A stretch of DNA of 64,000 bases. It comes from Burkholderiales bacterium. Its GTDB lineage: Bacteria > Pseudomonadota > Gammaproteobacteria > Burkholderiales > Burkholderiaceae_C. The notes under the pieces are model-generated. The model did not search any database, was not told the origin of the DNA, and was given only the letters and a program-made list of their open reading frames with translations. Each line of letters begins with the position of its first letter. Within the stretch, counting starts at the first letter, position 1. The translations under genes were made by a program, and so were the position numbers. Positions 20,951 to 30,359 of this stretch are shown here, piece after piece. The stretch spans positions 360,385 to 424,384 of the forward strand of contig JACRAY010000005.1 of assembly GCA_016213325.1 (NCBI GenBank). Reading direction: 5' to 3'.

Positions 20951-22312
20951 ATGAAGCGAATGCCTGCCCCCCCAACCCGAACATCCCGGCTGCTGGCGCT
21001 CGTTGCCGGGCTGGGCCTGCTGCTTGCGGCCGCGGCCCCGTTGCAGGCACAGACCGTGGCGGGCGAGGTCGAGTTCTCCCGCGGCGTCGGCTTCGCCCAG
21101 ACCCCGGGGCAGACCGCGCGCACGCTGGGCAAGGGCCTGCCGCTGCGTGAAGGCGACCGCCTCACCACCTCCGAAGGCGCTTCCGCCATCGTCAAGCTGG
21201 CCGACGGCACGCGCATGACCGTGCGGCCGAATTCCGAGGTCGTCCTTTCGCAGTACCAGTTCAAGGAAAACGCGCCCGACAACGGCATGCTGATGCAGCT
21301 GGTACGCGGCGGCTTCCGGGCCGTCACGGGCCTCATCTCCAAGGGCGGGCCCAACGCGGCGCGCGTGCAGACCAACACCGCCACCATCGGCATCCGCGGC
21401 ACCGACTTCGACGCGCGGGTCTGCCGCGGCGACTGCGCCACCGAGTCGCAGCGCATCGCCGACGCCGCCCGGCCGAACACCGTGCTGGCCAGCGCCAAGA
21501 TCGTGCTGGGCCAGGGCGAAATCACTGCCACCGGCCCCTCCGGCGAACGCCGCCGGCTGGTCGACGGCGGCAGCGTGTACCCCGGCGACGTGGTCGAAAC
21601 CGGCGCGGGCAGCAGCGCCGTGCTGGCTTTCCGCGACGAAAGCCGGGTCACGCTGGGCGCGCGCACGCGCTTCCGTGTCGACAACTTCGTCTATGACGAC
21701 AAGAACGCGGGCGAAGGCCGCTTCCTCGCCTCCATCCTGCGCGGCTCGGTCCGTGCGCTCACGGGCCTGATCGCCCGCACCAACAACCGCAACGTCGGCT
21801 TCAGCACGGCCACGGCCACCATCGGCATCCGCGGTACCGGCTTCGACGCCACGTGTGACGATGCCGGCTCGTGCAACCTGTGGACCTGGCTGGGCACGAT
21901 CACGGTCACCCCGCAGGGCCAGACGGCGCTGCAGGTGCTGCAGTCGGGCCAGGGCCTGTTCATCTCGCCCACGCAGATCCTGCCCATCACCAACCAGCCC
22001 GCCATCGACGGACCGCGCCCGGACGGCGTGACGGTGCCGCCGGGCCTGTTCGGCCACACGCAAGTGACCGACGCCGACCAGGGCCTGTTCGTGTACGTGC
22101 GCGACGGCCAGCTGGTGGTGGAACAGGCCGGCGTGCTGCTGCACCTGGGCCGGGGCGAGGCCGGCTTTGCGGGCGACGCCGGCGTCGGGCGGCCGACTTT
22201 CATCCCGAAGTTCATCGACTTCGACAAGCTGCCGTCGCCGACCTCGAAGAACCCCTTGCTCGTTTCGGTGCTGAGTGACGCGCAGATCCAGCAGCGCCGG
22301 CAGTGCAACTAA
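20951..22312 (+). CDS. Exported protein with two FecR domains
   Basis: A 453-residue protein with an N-terminal signal peptide ending near PLQAQ and two FecR-type beta domains. A repeated block reads ATIGIRGTDFDA in the first domain and ATIGIRGTGFDA in the second. Each block is followed at once by a cysteine pair (CRGDC; CDDAGSC) that could form disulfides in the periplasm. No sigma factor or TonB receptor lies next to it, so it is not a classical FecR signalling protein. GGAGGA directly abuts the ATG at 20951, so the in-frame ATG at 20960 may be the true start. It is followed 92 bp later by a TpsB-like outer-membrane protein, a likely partner. Confidence 0.85.
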   Translation: MKRMPAPPTRTSRLLALVAGLGLLLAAAAPLQAQTVAGEVEFSRGVGFAQTPGQTARTLGKGLPLREGDRLTTSEGASAIVKLADGTRMTVRPNSEVVLSQYQFKENAPDNGMLMQLVRGGFRAVTGLISKGGPNAARVQTNTATIGIRGTDFDARVCRGDCATESQRIADAARPNTVLASAKIVLGQGEITATGPSGERRRLVDGGSVYPGDVVETGAGSSAVLAFRDESRVTLGARTRFRVDNFVYDDKNAGEGRFLASILRGSVRALTGLIARTNNRNVGFSTATATIGIRGTGFDATCDDAGSCNLWTWLGTITVTPQGQTALQVLQSGQGLFISPTQILPITNQPAIDGPRPDGVTVPPGLFGHTQVTDADQGLFVYVRDGQLVVEQAGVLLHLGRGEAGFAGDAGVGRPTFIPKFIDFDKLPSPTSKNPLLVSVLSDAQIQQRRQCN

Positions 22313-22404
22313 GCGACACGGGCCGCGCACGCGGCAGTGACAAGAAGTTAGGCCCGGTGAGAGAATTTGCGTAACGTCGTACGCACCCAGAGGGCGAAAA
22401 CAGG

Positions 22405-24033
22405 ATGGACAAGAACTTGAAGGCCGCCGTGCTCGCGGTTGCAGGGCTGGCGGCGGCCGGTGCGGCAACGGCCCAGACGCCCCCCAACCGCCCGTCGAGC
22501 GGGGTGCCGGCCATGTCGGCCCCGGCGGCTTCGCCCGTCTTCACGATCCGCGGCTTCAAGGTGACCGGCGACAACCCGCTGGACTCCGGCGAGACGGCGC
22601 GCATCCTGGCCCCGTTCCTGCGGGCCAATGCCACCATCGAAACGCTGCAGCAGGCCACCGCCGCGCTTGAAGCCGAGTTGCGCCGCCGCGGTTTCGGCCT
22701 GCACCGCGTGGCGCTGCCGCCGCAGGAAGTAGGCGATACCGTCACGCTGAACATCGTCACCTTCGTGGTCGACAAGGTCACCATCGAAGGGCGGCAGGTC
22801 TACAGCGAAGCCAACATCCGCCGCAGCCTGCCCGAGCTGCAGGAACGCCGCACGCCCAACTTCCGGCGGCTGGCGGTGCAGACCGCGATCGCCAACGAAA
22901 ACCCCAACAAGCAGATCCAGGTAGGCATCCGCGAGTCGGACGAGCCGGACAAGATCAACGCCAACATCCAGGTGAAGGAGCAGCGCCCCTGGACGCTCGC
23001 TATGTCGCTGTCCAACGCCGGCACCGCCGCGTCGGGGCACGACCGCTTCACCATCTCGGGCGGCCACACCAACCTGTTCGATGCGGACCACCAGTTCACG
23101 GCCGCCTACACCACGTCGTTCGAGAAGATGGACGACGTGAAGCAGCTGGGCCTGTCGTACCGGGTGCCGCTGTACCTGCAGGGCGGGGTGATCGGCGCGA
23201 GCTACACGCGCTCCGACGTGGTCGGCAACTTCGGCGCCTTCAGCAGCACCGGCGCGGGCCACACATTCGGCGTGAACTACACGCACTACCTCGAGCCCGA
23301 GGGCGGGCGGCGCAGCTACGTCACCGCCGGCTTCGACGACAAGGTGTTCAACGCCGCCAAGATCAACGACGTGGTGGTGCCCGGCACGCTCGACCGGCGC
23401 AGCCGCCCCATTTCGCTCGGCTACACGGCGCGCACCGAAAGCGACACCGCGGTGTGGGGCTACAGCGTGGACTTCGCCTGGAACACGGGCAGCGGCAGCG
23501 GCAACGACCTGGTCGCCTACCAGAGCGAAGACCCGCGCATCGACACCGTGCACTGGAAGGCCATCCACGGCGGCTTCAACTACCTGGCGCCGGTCGGCTC
23601 CGCCCCCAACCCCTGGACCTGGGGCACGCGCCTCGCTTACCAGTACAGCCCCGACGTGCTGCTGTCGGGCGAACAGTTCGGCCTGGGCGGCCTCAGTTCG
23701 GTGCGCGGCACCTCGATCGACCGGCCGATTTCGGGCGACAAGGGCCTCTCCGCCACCTTCGAAGTGACCACCCCCGAGTTCGCCGAAGGCTTCCGGGGCC
23801 TCGCCTTCATCGACGCCGGCTGGCTCGGCAACAACAGCCCGAACGCCGTGCGGCCGTCGTCCGACAGCATCGCCAGCGTCGGGCTCGGGCTGCGCTTTGC
23901 CAAGGGCAACTTCCTGGCATCGGCCGACTATGGCCGCATCGTCGCGGGCAGCAAGGTCTCCACTGCCGCCAATGCGGCAGCGCCCAAGAAGGGTGACGAC
24001 AAGTTCTACGTGAACCTGTCCATTCGCTTCTGA
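22405..24033 (+). CDS. Omp85/TpsB-family outer-membrane transporter (ShlB/FhaC-like)
   Basis: A 542-residue outer-membrane protein with a signal peptide (cleavage near AATAQ), POTRA-like repeats in residues 45-195 (FTIRGFKVTGDNPL; VVDKVTIEGRQVY) and a C-terminal 16-strand-type barrel ending in phenylalanine (LSIRF). The lid-loop signature appears as VRGTSID where most relatives have VRGY/F. In two-partner secretion such proteins export a large TpsA adhesin or haemolysin, but none is present in the window. Together with the FecR-domain protein upstream it may form an assembly or export module with a distant substrate. Confidence 0.85.
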   Translation: MDKNLKAAVLAVAGLAAAGAATAQTPPNRPSSGVPAMSAPAASPVFTIRGFKVTGDNPLDSGETARILAPFLRANATIETLQQATAALEAELRRRGFGLHRVALPPQEVGDTVTLNIVTFVVDKVTIEGRQVYSEANIRRSLPELQERRTPNFRRLAVQTAIANENPNKQIQVGIRESDEPDKINANIQVKEQRPWTLAMSLSNAGTAASGHDRFTISGGHTNLFDADHQFTAAYTTSFEKMDDVKQLGLSYRVPLYLQGGVIGASYTRSDVVGNFGAFSSTGAGHTFGVNYTHYLEPEGGRRSYVTAGFDDKVFNAAKINDVVVPGTLDRRSRPISLGYTARTESDTAVWGYSVDFAWNTGSGSGNDLVAYQSEDPRIDTVHWKAIHGGFNYLAPVGSAPNPWTWGTRLAYQYSPDVLLSGEQFGLGGLSSVRGTSIDRPISGDKGLSATFEVTTPEFAEGFRGLAFIDAGWLGNNSPNAVRPSSDSIASVGLGLRFAKGNFLASADYGRIVAGSKVSTAANAAAPKKGDDKFYVNLSIRF

Positions 24034-24093
24034 CGGCGGCGGATTGCGCGGCTGCGCCGCTCCGATTCCGCCCTACGCCCTACACTCGGGGGC

Positions 24094-24510
24094 ATGGCAG
24101 GCCTCACTCGCGAATCGCCGCATCCCGAATCCCTCACCGTGCACGGCGGCTCGCGCGTGCTCGAAATCGGTTTTTCCGACGGGCAGCACTTCCGCATCCC
24201 CTTCGAGCTGATGCGCGTGTATTCGCCTTCGGCTGAAGTGCAGGGCCACGGCCCGGGCCAGGAGGTGCTGCAGACCGGCAAGCGCGACGTGTCCGTGCTC
24301 GAGCTCGAGCCGGTAGGCAACTACGGCGTCAAGCCGGTGTTTTCCGACGGGCACGACACGGGCATCTTCTCGTGGGACTACCTGTACCACCTGGGCTCGA
24401 AGCAGGTCGAGCTGTGGGCCGAGTACGAACGCCGGCTGGCCGAGGCGGGCGTCGACCGCGATGCGCCCATGGCAGGCAAGGGCGGCGGCCATGCGTGCGG
24501 GAGCCACTGA
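24094..24510 (+). CDS. DUF971 family protein
   Basis: A 138-residue protein with the DUF971 fold, which resembles the N-terminal domain of gamma-butyrobetaine hydroxylase. The core ([27 protein letters not shown], then [16 protein letters not shown]) is highly typical of the betaproteobacterial protein next to ubiE. A His/Cys-rich tail (GGGHACGSH) could bind metal. The stop shares one base with the ubiE start. Its function is unknown; a role in iron-sulfur or quinone chemistry is suggested only by its neighbours. Confidence 0.88.
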   Translation: MAGLTRESPHPESLTVHGGSRVLEIGFSDGQHFRIPFELMRVYSPSAEVQGHGPGQEVLQTGKRDVSVLELEPVGNYGVKPVFSDGHDTGIFSWDYLYHLGSKQVELWAEYERRLAEAGVDRDAPMAGKGGGHACGSH

Positions 24511-25241
24511 TGAGCAAGACGCACTTCGGCTTCGAATCGGTCGACGAGCGCGACAAGGCGCGCAAGGTGCGCGGCGTGTTCGACTCGGTCGCGCCCCGCT
24601 ACGACCTGATGAACGACCTGATGTCGATGGGGATGCACCGGGCGTGGAAGGCCTACACGCTGATGGTGGCCAACCCGCAGCCGGGCGGCCGCGTGCTCGA
24701 CCTGGCAGGCGGCACGGGCGACCTGGCGCGCGCATTCGCCAAGCGGGTCGGCGCTACCGGCACGGTCGTGCACACCGACATCAACGAAGCCATGCTCAAG
24801 ACCGGCCGCGACCGCTTGCTCGACAGCGGCCTCGTGCTGCCCACGGTCGTGTGCGACGCCGAGAAGCTGCCCTTTGCCGACGACAGCTTCGACTTCGTCA
24901 CGGTCGGGTTCGGCCTGCGCAACATGACGCACAAGGACCGCGCCTTGGCCGAGATGAACCGGGTGTTGCGTCCGGGCGCCAAATTGCTCGTGCTGGAGTT
25001 TTCCCGCGTGGCGCAGCCGCTCGCAAAAGCGTATGAGTGGTATTCGTTCCAGGTGCTTCCGCGGTTGGGGCGGCTGGTGGCGGGCGACGAAGACAGCTAC
25101 CGCTACCTGGCCGAATCGATCCGCATGCACCCGGCGCAGGAAGAACTCAAGGCCCTGATGAAGGGGGTCGGGTTCGGGCATGTGGACTACCACAACCTGA
25201 CCGGTGGCGTGGTGGCCCTGCATGTCGGGATCAAGTGCTAG
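24510..25241 (+). CDS. ubiE: Ubiquinone/menaquinone C-methyltransferase
   Basis: A 243-residue SAM-dependent methyltransferase that C-methylates the quinone ring precursor. Family signatures are present: [24 protein letters not shown] at the N-terminus, the SAM-binding motif [20 protein letters not shown], and the C-terminal [15 protein letters not shown]. It is part of a quinone block with ubiJ and ubiB. The start ATG overlaps the DUF971 stop. Confidence 0.95.
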   Translation: MSKTHFGFESVDERDKARKVRGVFDSVAPRYDLMNDLMSMGMHRAWKAYTLMVANPQPGGRVLDLAGGTGDLARAFAKRVGATGTVVHTDINEAMLKTGRDRLLDSGLVLPTVVCDAEKLPFADDSFDFVTVGFGLRNMTHKDRALAEMNRVLRPGAKLLVLEFSRVAQPLAKAYEWYSFQVLPRLGRLVAGDEDSYRYLAESIRMHPAQEELKALMKGVGFGHVDYHNLTGGVVALHVGIKC

Positions 25242-25270
25242 GGGCGCCTTGCGCCCCGCGGGAGTGCAAG

Positions 25271-26248
25271 ATGAAGCTCTGGACATTCTTACTTGCTGCG
25301 CTGCTGGCGGCCGCCAGTGTCGACGCCGACGCCGCGCGCCGCCTGGGCGGCGGGCAATCGACCGGGCGCCAGTCCTCCAACGTCACGCAGCGTGAAGCGG
25401 GCACTGCCCCTACGCAGGCTGCACCCGCGCAGCAAACCCAGCGCAGCGCGGCACCACCCGCCGCAGCGGCGCCGCCTGCGCGCAGCGGCTTCGGCGGCAT
25501 GCTGGCCGGCCTGGCCGCTGGCCTGGGCCTGGCCTGGCTGGCCCACACGCTCGGATTCGGCGAAGCCTTCGCCACCATCCTGATGGTGGCGCTGCTGGCG
25601 CTGCTGGTCATGGGCGTCATCGGCTTCGTGATGCGATCGCGCCGCTCGTCCCCGGCGGCGCCCGGCGGCTACGCCTTCCAGGCGGCCGGCCACACGCCGG
25701 ACGCACCGATCCCGCCGCGTCAGTACAACCCAGACAAGGTCGGCAACGACGCTTCCGCGCGCCCGTGGGAGCGCGCGAGCATGGCCTTCGAGCCGGCGAA
25801 GGTGGCCCAGCACCAGCCGGGCGGCCTGGGCATAGGCTCGGCCCTGGCCGGCCCGCAGGGCTGGAGCGTGCCCGCCGGTTTCGACACCGAAGGCTTCCTG
25901 AAGGCGGCCAAGGCCAACTTCGTGACGCTGCAGGAAGCCTGGGACCGCGGCGACGTAGCGACGCTGCGTTCGATGATGACCGACGAAATGCTCACCGGAA
26001 TCCGGCGCCAGCTGGCCGAGCGCGAGGCGCAGCCCGCGGGCTACCGCACCGAAGTGGTCATGCTGGAGGCTCAGCTCCTGGGCATCGAGGAACTCGCCGG
26101 CGAGTACATGGCCAGCGTGGAGTTCTCCGGCATGATCCGCGAGGAGCCCTCGTCGGGGCCGGCGCCGTTCCGCGAAGTGTGGAACATGACCAAACCGCGC
26201 AGCGGCGCGAGCGGCTGGCTGGTGGCAGGGGTGCAGGCGCTCCAGTAG
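25271..26248 (+). CDS. Tim44-like membrane protein
   Basis: A 325-residue protein with an N-terminal signal or anchor sequence (MKLWTFLLAALLAAASVDADA), a low-complexity Gln/Ala/Pro linker, one or two hydrophobic segments around residues 75-117 and a C-terminal Tim44-like domain (residues ~205-325). By my recollection this family sits between ubiE and ubiJ in Burkholderiales. The Tim44 domain suggests membrane association or lipid/quinone handling, but no function is established. It starts 29 bp after ubiE with a weak GGAGTGCAAG upstream. Confidence 0.85.
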   Translation: MKLWTFLLAALLAAASVDADAARRLGGGQSTGRQSSNVTQREAGTAPTQAAPAQQTQRSAAPPAAAAPPARSGFGGMLAGLAAGLGLAWLAHTLGFGEAFATILMVALLALLVMGVIGFVMRSRRSSPAAPGGYAFQAAGHTPDAPIPPRQYNPDKVGNDASARPWERASMAFEPAKVAQHQPGGLGIGSALAGPQGWSVPAGFDTEGFLKAAKANFVTLQEAWDRGDVATLRSMMTDEMLTGIRRQLAEREAQPAGYRTEVVMLEAQLLGIEELAGEYMASVEFSGMIREEPSSGPAPFREVWNMTKPRSGASGWLVAGVQALQ

Positions 26249-26265
26249 TCAATAATCAGGGGACT

Positions 26266-26826
26266 ATGGCCACACCGTCCCCTGACACCTCCTCCTTCCT
26301 CGACAAGCTGGCGCAGGCGTTGCAGCCGCCCCAATGGGTGGTGGACGAAGTCCAGCGCCGGCTGGTGCTCACGCTCAACCACGTGCTGCAGCAGGAGCCC
26401 GAGGCGCAGGCGCGGCTGAAGCGGCAGGCCGGGCGCCTGGTGGAGGCGCACTGGCGCCACTTCAGCGTGCGCGTGCAGGCCACGCCCGCCGGCCTGCTGG
26501 AACTGGGCTCGGCCACGGCACAGCCCGACCTGAGGCTCACGCTGACCGAGGACTCGCCGTTCGCGCTGGCGCAGGCCGCCGTGCGCGGGGACAAGCCGCC
26601 GGTGCGCATCGCCGGCGACGTGCAGCTGGCGGCCGAAGTGCAGTGGCTGGTGGACCATGTGCGCTGGGACATCGAAGAGGACCTTTCGCGCGTGATCGGC
26701 GACGCGCCCGCGCATGCCCTGGGCAAGGCGATGCGCCGGATGGGCGAGGCGGTGCGGCAGTTCGCGGGCGGCACCAGTGCCACGCCTGCGCCGACGGCGA
26801 CACCGGCCCCCCAACCGCCGAAATGA
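26266..26826 (+). CDS. ubiJ: Ubiquinone biosynthesis accessory factor UbiJ (SCP2 domain)
   Basis: A 186-residue protein with an SCP2-like lipid-binding domain ([11 protein letters not shown], then [35 protein letters not shown]), the hallmark of UbiJ. UbiJ helps bind the hydrophobic ubiquinone intermediates in the soluble Ubi complex. The C-terminus is a short coiled region followed by a Pro/Ala/Thr tail. Its stop overlaps the ubiB start by 4 bp (ATGA), which supports the assignment. Confidence 0.9.
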   Translation: MATPSPDTSSFLDKLAQALQPPQWVVDEVQRRLVLTLNHVLQQEPEAQARLKRQAGRLVEAHWRHFSVRVQATPAGLLELGSATAQPDLRLTLTEDSPFALAQAAVRGDKPPVRIAGDVQLAAEVQWLVDHVRWDIEEDLSRVIGDAPAHALGKAMRRMGEAVRQFAGGTSATPAPTATPAPQPPK

Positions 26827-28388
26827 CCCGCTACTTCCGCGCCGTTTCCATCCTCTGGGTGATCCTGCGCTACGGGCTCGACGAGCTCGTGCTCACCAGC
26901 TTCAACCGGCCCGTGCTGAGCCGGCTGGCCCGCATCGTGAGCTTCGGCCGGCGCCTGGACGCGCCGCGCGGGCAGCGGCTGCGCGAGGCGCTGCAGGCGC
27001 TGGGGCCCATCTTCGTCAAGTTCGGGCAGGTGCTGTCCACGCGGCGCGACCTGATGCCCACCGACATCGCCGACGAACTGGCGAAGCTGCAGGACCGCGT
27101 GCCGCCGTTCCCGTCGGTGGTGGCCATTGCCACCATCGAGCGCGCGTTCCGGCGCCCGCTGGGCGAGCTCTTCGAGACCTTCGAGCACGAGCCGGTGGCC
27201 AGCGCATCGATCGCGCAGGTGCACTTCGCGACGCTGCGCGACCGCTCGGGGCAGGTGCGCGAAGTGGCCGTGAAGGTGCTGCGGCCGGGCATGCTGCCGG
27301 TGATCGAGAAGGACCTGAGCCTGATGCGCATGATGGCCGGCTGGGTGGAGAGCCTGTCGGAAGACGGCCGCCGCCTGAAGCCCCGCGAGGTGGTGGGCGA
27401 GTTCGACAAGTACCTGCACGACGAGCTGGACCTGGTGCGCGAGGCCGCCAACGCCGCGCAGCTCAGGCGCAACATGCTGGGCCTGAACCTGGTGCTGATC
27501 CCCGAGATGTACTGGGACCTGTGCCAGCCCGAAGTGATCGTGATGGAGCGCATGAACGGCGTGCCCATCAGCCAGGCCGAGCGCCTGCGCGCCGCCGGCG
27601 TGGACATCCCCCAGCTCGCGCGCGACGGCGTCACCATCTTCTTCACCCAGGTGTTCCGCGACGGCTTCTTCCACGCCGACATGCACCCGGGCAACATCCT
27701 CGTGAGCATCGAGCCGGGCAGCTTCGGGCGCTACATCTCGCTCGACTTCGGCATCATCGGCACGCTGACCGAGCACGACAAGGAATACCTGGCGCAGAAC
27801 TTCACCGCGTTCTTCCGCCGCGACTACAAGCGGGTGGCCGAGCTGCACCTGGAGTCGGGCTGGGTGCCGGCCGACACCCGCGTCGACGAACTCGAGGGCG
27901 CCATCCGCACCGTGTGCGAGCCCTACTTCGACCGGCCGCTGAAGGAAATCTCGCTCGGCATGGTGCTGATGCGCCTGTTCCAGACCTCGCGGCGTTTCCA
28001 CGTGGAAATCCAGCCGCAGCTGGTGCTGCTGCAGAAGACGCTGCTGAACATCGAGGGGCTGGGCCGCGACCTCGACCCCGAGCTGGACCTGTGGGCCACC
28101 GCCAAGCCGTTCCTGGAGCGCTGGATGGTGGACCAGGTGGGACCGCAGAAGCTGCTGGAGGAATTGCGCGACCAGGGGCCGCGCTATGCCAAGCTGCTGC
28201 CGGAGCTGCCGCGCCTGCTGCACCAGTACCTGCAGCAGCGCCAGGGCGACACGCGGCGCGAGCTGCAGGAGCTGATGGCGGAGCAAAGGCGCACCAACCG
28301 GCTGCTGCAGGGCCTGATCTATGGCGGCATCGGCTTTGCGCTGGGGCTGGTGGTGATGCAGGTGGTGGTGCGGGTGCGGCTGTTCTGA
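26823..28388 (+). CDS. ubiB: Ubiquinone biosynthesis kinase-like protein UbiB
   Basis: A 521-residue atypical kinase of the UbiB/COQ8 family, needed for ubiquinone synthesis. The KxGQ signature is present as [16 protein letters not shown], followed by the Ala-rich nucleotide loop [11 protein letters not shown], the catalytic [10 protein letters not shown] and LDFGIIG. Two hydrophobic helices at the C-terminus ([19 protein letters not shown]) anchor it in the inner membrane. It is the last gene of the quinone block. Confidence 0.95.
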   Translation: MTRYFRAVSILWVILRYGLDELVLTSFNRPVLSRLARIVSFGRRLDAPRGQRLREALQALGPIFVKFGQVLSTRRDLMPTDIADELAKLQDRVPPFPSVVAIATIERAFRRPLGELFETFEHEPVASASIAQVHFATLRDRSGQVREVAVKVLRPGMLPVIEKDLSLMRMMAGWVESLSEDGRRLKPREVVGEFDKYLHDELDLVREAANAAQLRRNMLGLNLVLIPEMYWDLCQPEVIVMERMNGVPISQAERLRAAGVDIPQLARDGVTIFFTQVFRDGFFHADMHPGNILVSIEPGSFGRYISLDFGIIGTLTEHDKEYLAQNFTAFFRRDYKRVAELHLESGWVPADTRVDELEGAIRTVCEPYFDRPLKEISLGMVLMRLFQTSRRFHVEIQPQLVLLQKTLLNIEGLGRDLDPELDLWATAKPFLERWMVDQVGPQKLLEELRDQGPRYAKLLPELPRLLHQYLQQRQGDTRRELQELMAEQRRTNRLLQGLIYGGIGFALGLVVMQVVVRVRLF

Positions 28389-28452
28389 CGGGCGTTTGAC
28401 ACATAATCCCCGGCAGCGCGGCCACGGTGCGCCGCGAGGAGGAGCTTCCGAG

Positions 28453-29925
28453 ATGCTGATCACCTTCATCGTGCTCTATCTGCTGGCTTCGATTGCCATC
28501 GGCCTGTATGCCGCCACGCGGGTGCACAACACGGCCGACTACGCGGTGGCGGGGCGCAGCCTGCCGCTGGCCATCGTCATCGCCACCACTTTCGCCACGT
28601 GGTTCGGGTCGGAGACGGTGCTGGGGGTCTCGGCCCGCTTCGTGTCCGGCAACCTGGGCGCGGTCGTCGAAGACCCGTTCGGCGCTTCCATGTGCCTGAT
28701 CCTGGTGGGCCTGTTCTTCGCCTACAAGCTGTACCAGCGCAACCTGATCACCCTGGGCGACTACTACCGGCAGCGCTACGGGCGGGTCATCGAGGTGGTG
28801 TGTTCCATCATCATCATGATCAGCTACCTGGGCTGGGTGGCGGCACAGATCACGGCCCTGGGGCTGGTGTTCCACCTGCTGGTGCCGGACGCCATCTCGG
28901 TGCAGCTGGGCATGTTCATCGGCACCGCCATCGTGCTGGTCTACACCCTGTACGGCGGCATGTGGTCGGTGGCCCTGACCGACTTCATCCAGATGATCGT
29001 GATCGCCCTCGGGCTGCTGCTGATCGCGTGGTACGCCGCGGACCTGGCGGGCGGTGCGGGGCGTGTCTTCGAGTACGCGGCCACCGAAGGCAAGTTCCAG
29101 TTCTTCCCGGGCTCCGACGCCGCGGGCAAGGACTGGATCTTCTTCTTCGCTGCCGCCATCACGATGATGCTTGGCTCGATCCCCCAGCAGGACGTGTTCC
29201 AGCGCGTCATGTCGTCCAAGGATGCGAAGACCGCGGTGCGCGGCCCGGTCATCGGCGGCACGCTGTACTTCCTGTTCGCGCTGATCCCGATGTTCATCGT
29301 GACCGCCGCCGTCCTCGTCATGGGTGACGGCGCCACCGCACTGCTAAAGGATGACCCGCAGAAGGTGTTGCCGACACTGGTGATGGAGAAGATGCCGATT
29401 GCGCTGCAGGTGGCCTTCTTCGGGGCGCTGCTGTCCGCCATCATGTCCACGGCTTCGGCGACCCTGCTGGCGCCGAGCACGACCTTCGTCGAGAACATCC
29501 TGCGCAACATATTGCCCAACATGAGCGACGCCGCGACCCTGAAGGCGATGCGCATCTCGGTGCTGGTGTTCACCGGCATCGTGCTGACCTACTCCATCGC
29601 GATGCAGGGCACCTCCATCTACGACCTGGTGAGCGGCGCCTACCAGGTGCCGCTGGTCGGCGCGTTTGTCCCGCTGGTGTTCGGCCTCTACTGGAGCCGC
29701 GCGACCACCCAGGGCGCGCTGGCGTCGGTGGTGCTCGGGCTCGGCACGTGGCTGTTCTTCATCGCCACGCCGCCGCTGGCCGAGGCCTTCCCGCAGCAAT
29801 TGGCCGGGCTGCTGGCCGCGCTGGCGGGCATGGTCGTGGGCTCGCTCATGCCGCAGTTCGTTGCCGACCACAAGGGCCACGTGCACCATTTCCAGGGCAG
29901 CGCGCAGGGCGGGTCGCCGGCTTGA
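28453..29925 (+). CDS. Sodium:solute symporter (SSS family)
   Basis: A 490-residue inner-membrane symporter with about 13 transmembrane segments. The N-terminal NTADYAVAGRSLPLAIVIATTFATWFGSET segment and the later GSIPQQDVFQRVMSSKDAK are typical of the SSS family, which couples uptake of a substrate (often a carboxylate, amino acid or choline-like compound) to sodium. No catabolic neighbour hints at the substrate. CATAAT at 28402-28407 could be a -10 box, without a convincing -35. A hairpin follows the gene. Confidence 0.88.
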   Translation: MLITFIVLYLLASIAIGLYAATRVHNTADYAVAGRSLPLAIVIATTFATWFGSETVLGVSARFVSGNLGAVVEDPFGASMCLILVGLFFAYKLYQRNLITLGDYYRQRYGRVIEVVCSIIIMISYLGWVAAQITALGLVFHLLVPDAISVQLGMFIGTAIVLVYTLYGGMWSVALTDFIQMIVIALGLLLIAWYAADLAGGAGRVFEYAATEGKFQFFPGSDAAGKDWIFFFAAAITMMLGSIPQQDVFQRVMSSKDAKTAVRGPVIGGTLYFLFALIPMFIVTAAVLVMGDGATALLKDDPQKVLPTLVMEKMPIALQVAFFGALLSAIMSTASATLLAPSTTFVENILRNILPNMSDAATLKAMRISVLVFTGIVLTYSIAMQGTSIYDLVSGAYQVPLVGAFVPLVFGLYWSRATTQGALASVVLGLGTWLFFIATPPLAEAFPQQLAGLLAALAGMVVGSLMPQFVADHKGHVHHFQGSAQGGSPA

Positions 29926-29938
29926 GGCGGGTGAGGGG

Positions 29939-29966
29939 GACGCCCCGGGTTGAAAACCGGGGCGTC
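29939..29966 (+). terminator. Terminator-like hairpin after the symporter gene
   Basis: A perfect 10-bp stem (GACGCCCCGG at 29939-29948 with CCGGGGCGTC at 29957-29966) and an 8-base loop GTTGAAAA. It is followed by a promoter-like TATAAT rather than a T-run, so it may be a terminator that insulates the fmdB operon from the symporter. Confidence 0.65.
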
Positions 29967-29969
29967 ACC

Positions 29970-29975
29970 TATAAT
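29970..29975 (+). promoter_or_regulatory. Perfect -10 box upstream of fmdB-DUF502-aspS
   Basis: TATAAT matches the sigma-70 -10 consensus exactly and lies 29 bp before the fmdB-type start. A TTGAAA at 29950-29955 is only 14 bases upstream and partly inside the hairpin loop, so the -35 element is uncertain. It would drive the fmdB-DUF502-aspS operon. Confidence 0.55.
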
Positions 29976-30004
29976 TTCGGGTTTGCCCCACTCCTCCTCG
30001 CGAC

Positions 30005-30346
30005 ATGCCCATCTACGCCTACAAATGCGGCTCCTGTGGCCATGCCAAGGACGTGCTGCAGAAAATCAGCGACGCCCCGCTCACCGATTGCCCGGCCTGC
30101 GGCGCCTCGGCCTTCACCAAGCAGATCACCGCGGCCGGCTTCCAGCTGAAGGGCTCGGGCTGGTACGTGACGGATTTCCGCAGCGGCTCGAACAACGCTG
30201 CGACTTCTTCCACAGCCGACGCCAAGCCTGCGGATAAAGCGGCCGACAAGCCGGCCGACAAGCCCGCCGAGTCGGGCACCACGACCAAGACCGAGACGCC
30301 CGCCGCCTCGGCCGGTGGCTGCGGCGGCTCGTGCGCCTGCCACTGA
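30005..30346 (+). CDS. FmdB-type zinc-ribbon protein
   Basis: A 113-residue protein with an N-terminal zinc ribbon (MPIYAYKCGSCG, then CPACG near residue 38) of the FmdB/putative regulatory family. It continues with an Ala/Lys/Asp/Pro-rich linker containing ADKPADKPA repeats and a Cys/Gly-rich end (GGCGGSCACH) that could bind metal. By my recollection it precedes DUF502 and aspS in many betaproteobacteria. The function is unproven. Confidence 0.9.
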   Translation: MPIYAYKCGSCGHAKDVLQKISDAPLTDCPACGASAFTKQITAAGFQLKGSGWYVTDFRSGSNNAATSSTADAKPADKAADKPADKPAESGTTTKTETPAASAGGCGGSCACH

Positions 30347-30359
30347 AAGCGCCGGCTTG

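Noticed and set aside
28396..28401. TTGACA before the sodium:solute symporter as a -35 box
   Set aside because: No -10-like hexamer lies 16-18 bases downstream; CATAAT overlaps it almost directly.
30224..30279. Short repeats in the FmdB-type gene as a CRISPR-like array
   Set aside because: They encode an ADKPADKPA linker inside a protein, with no spacers of regular length.
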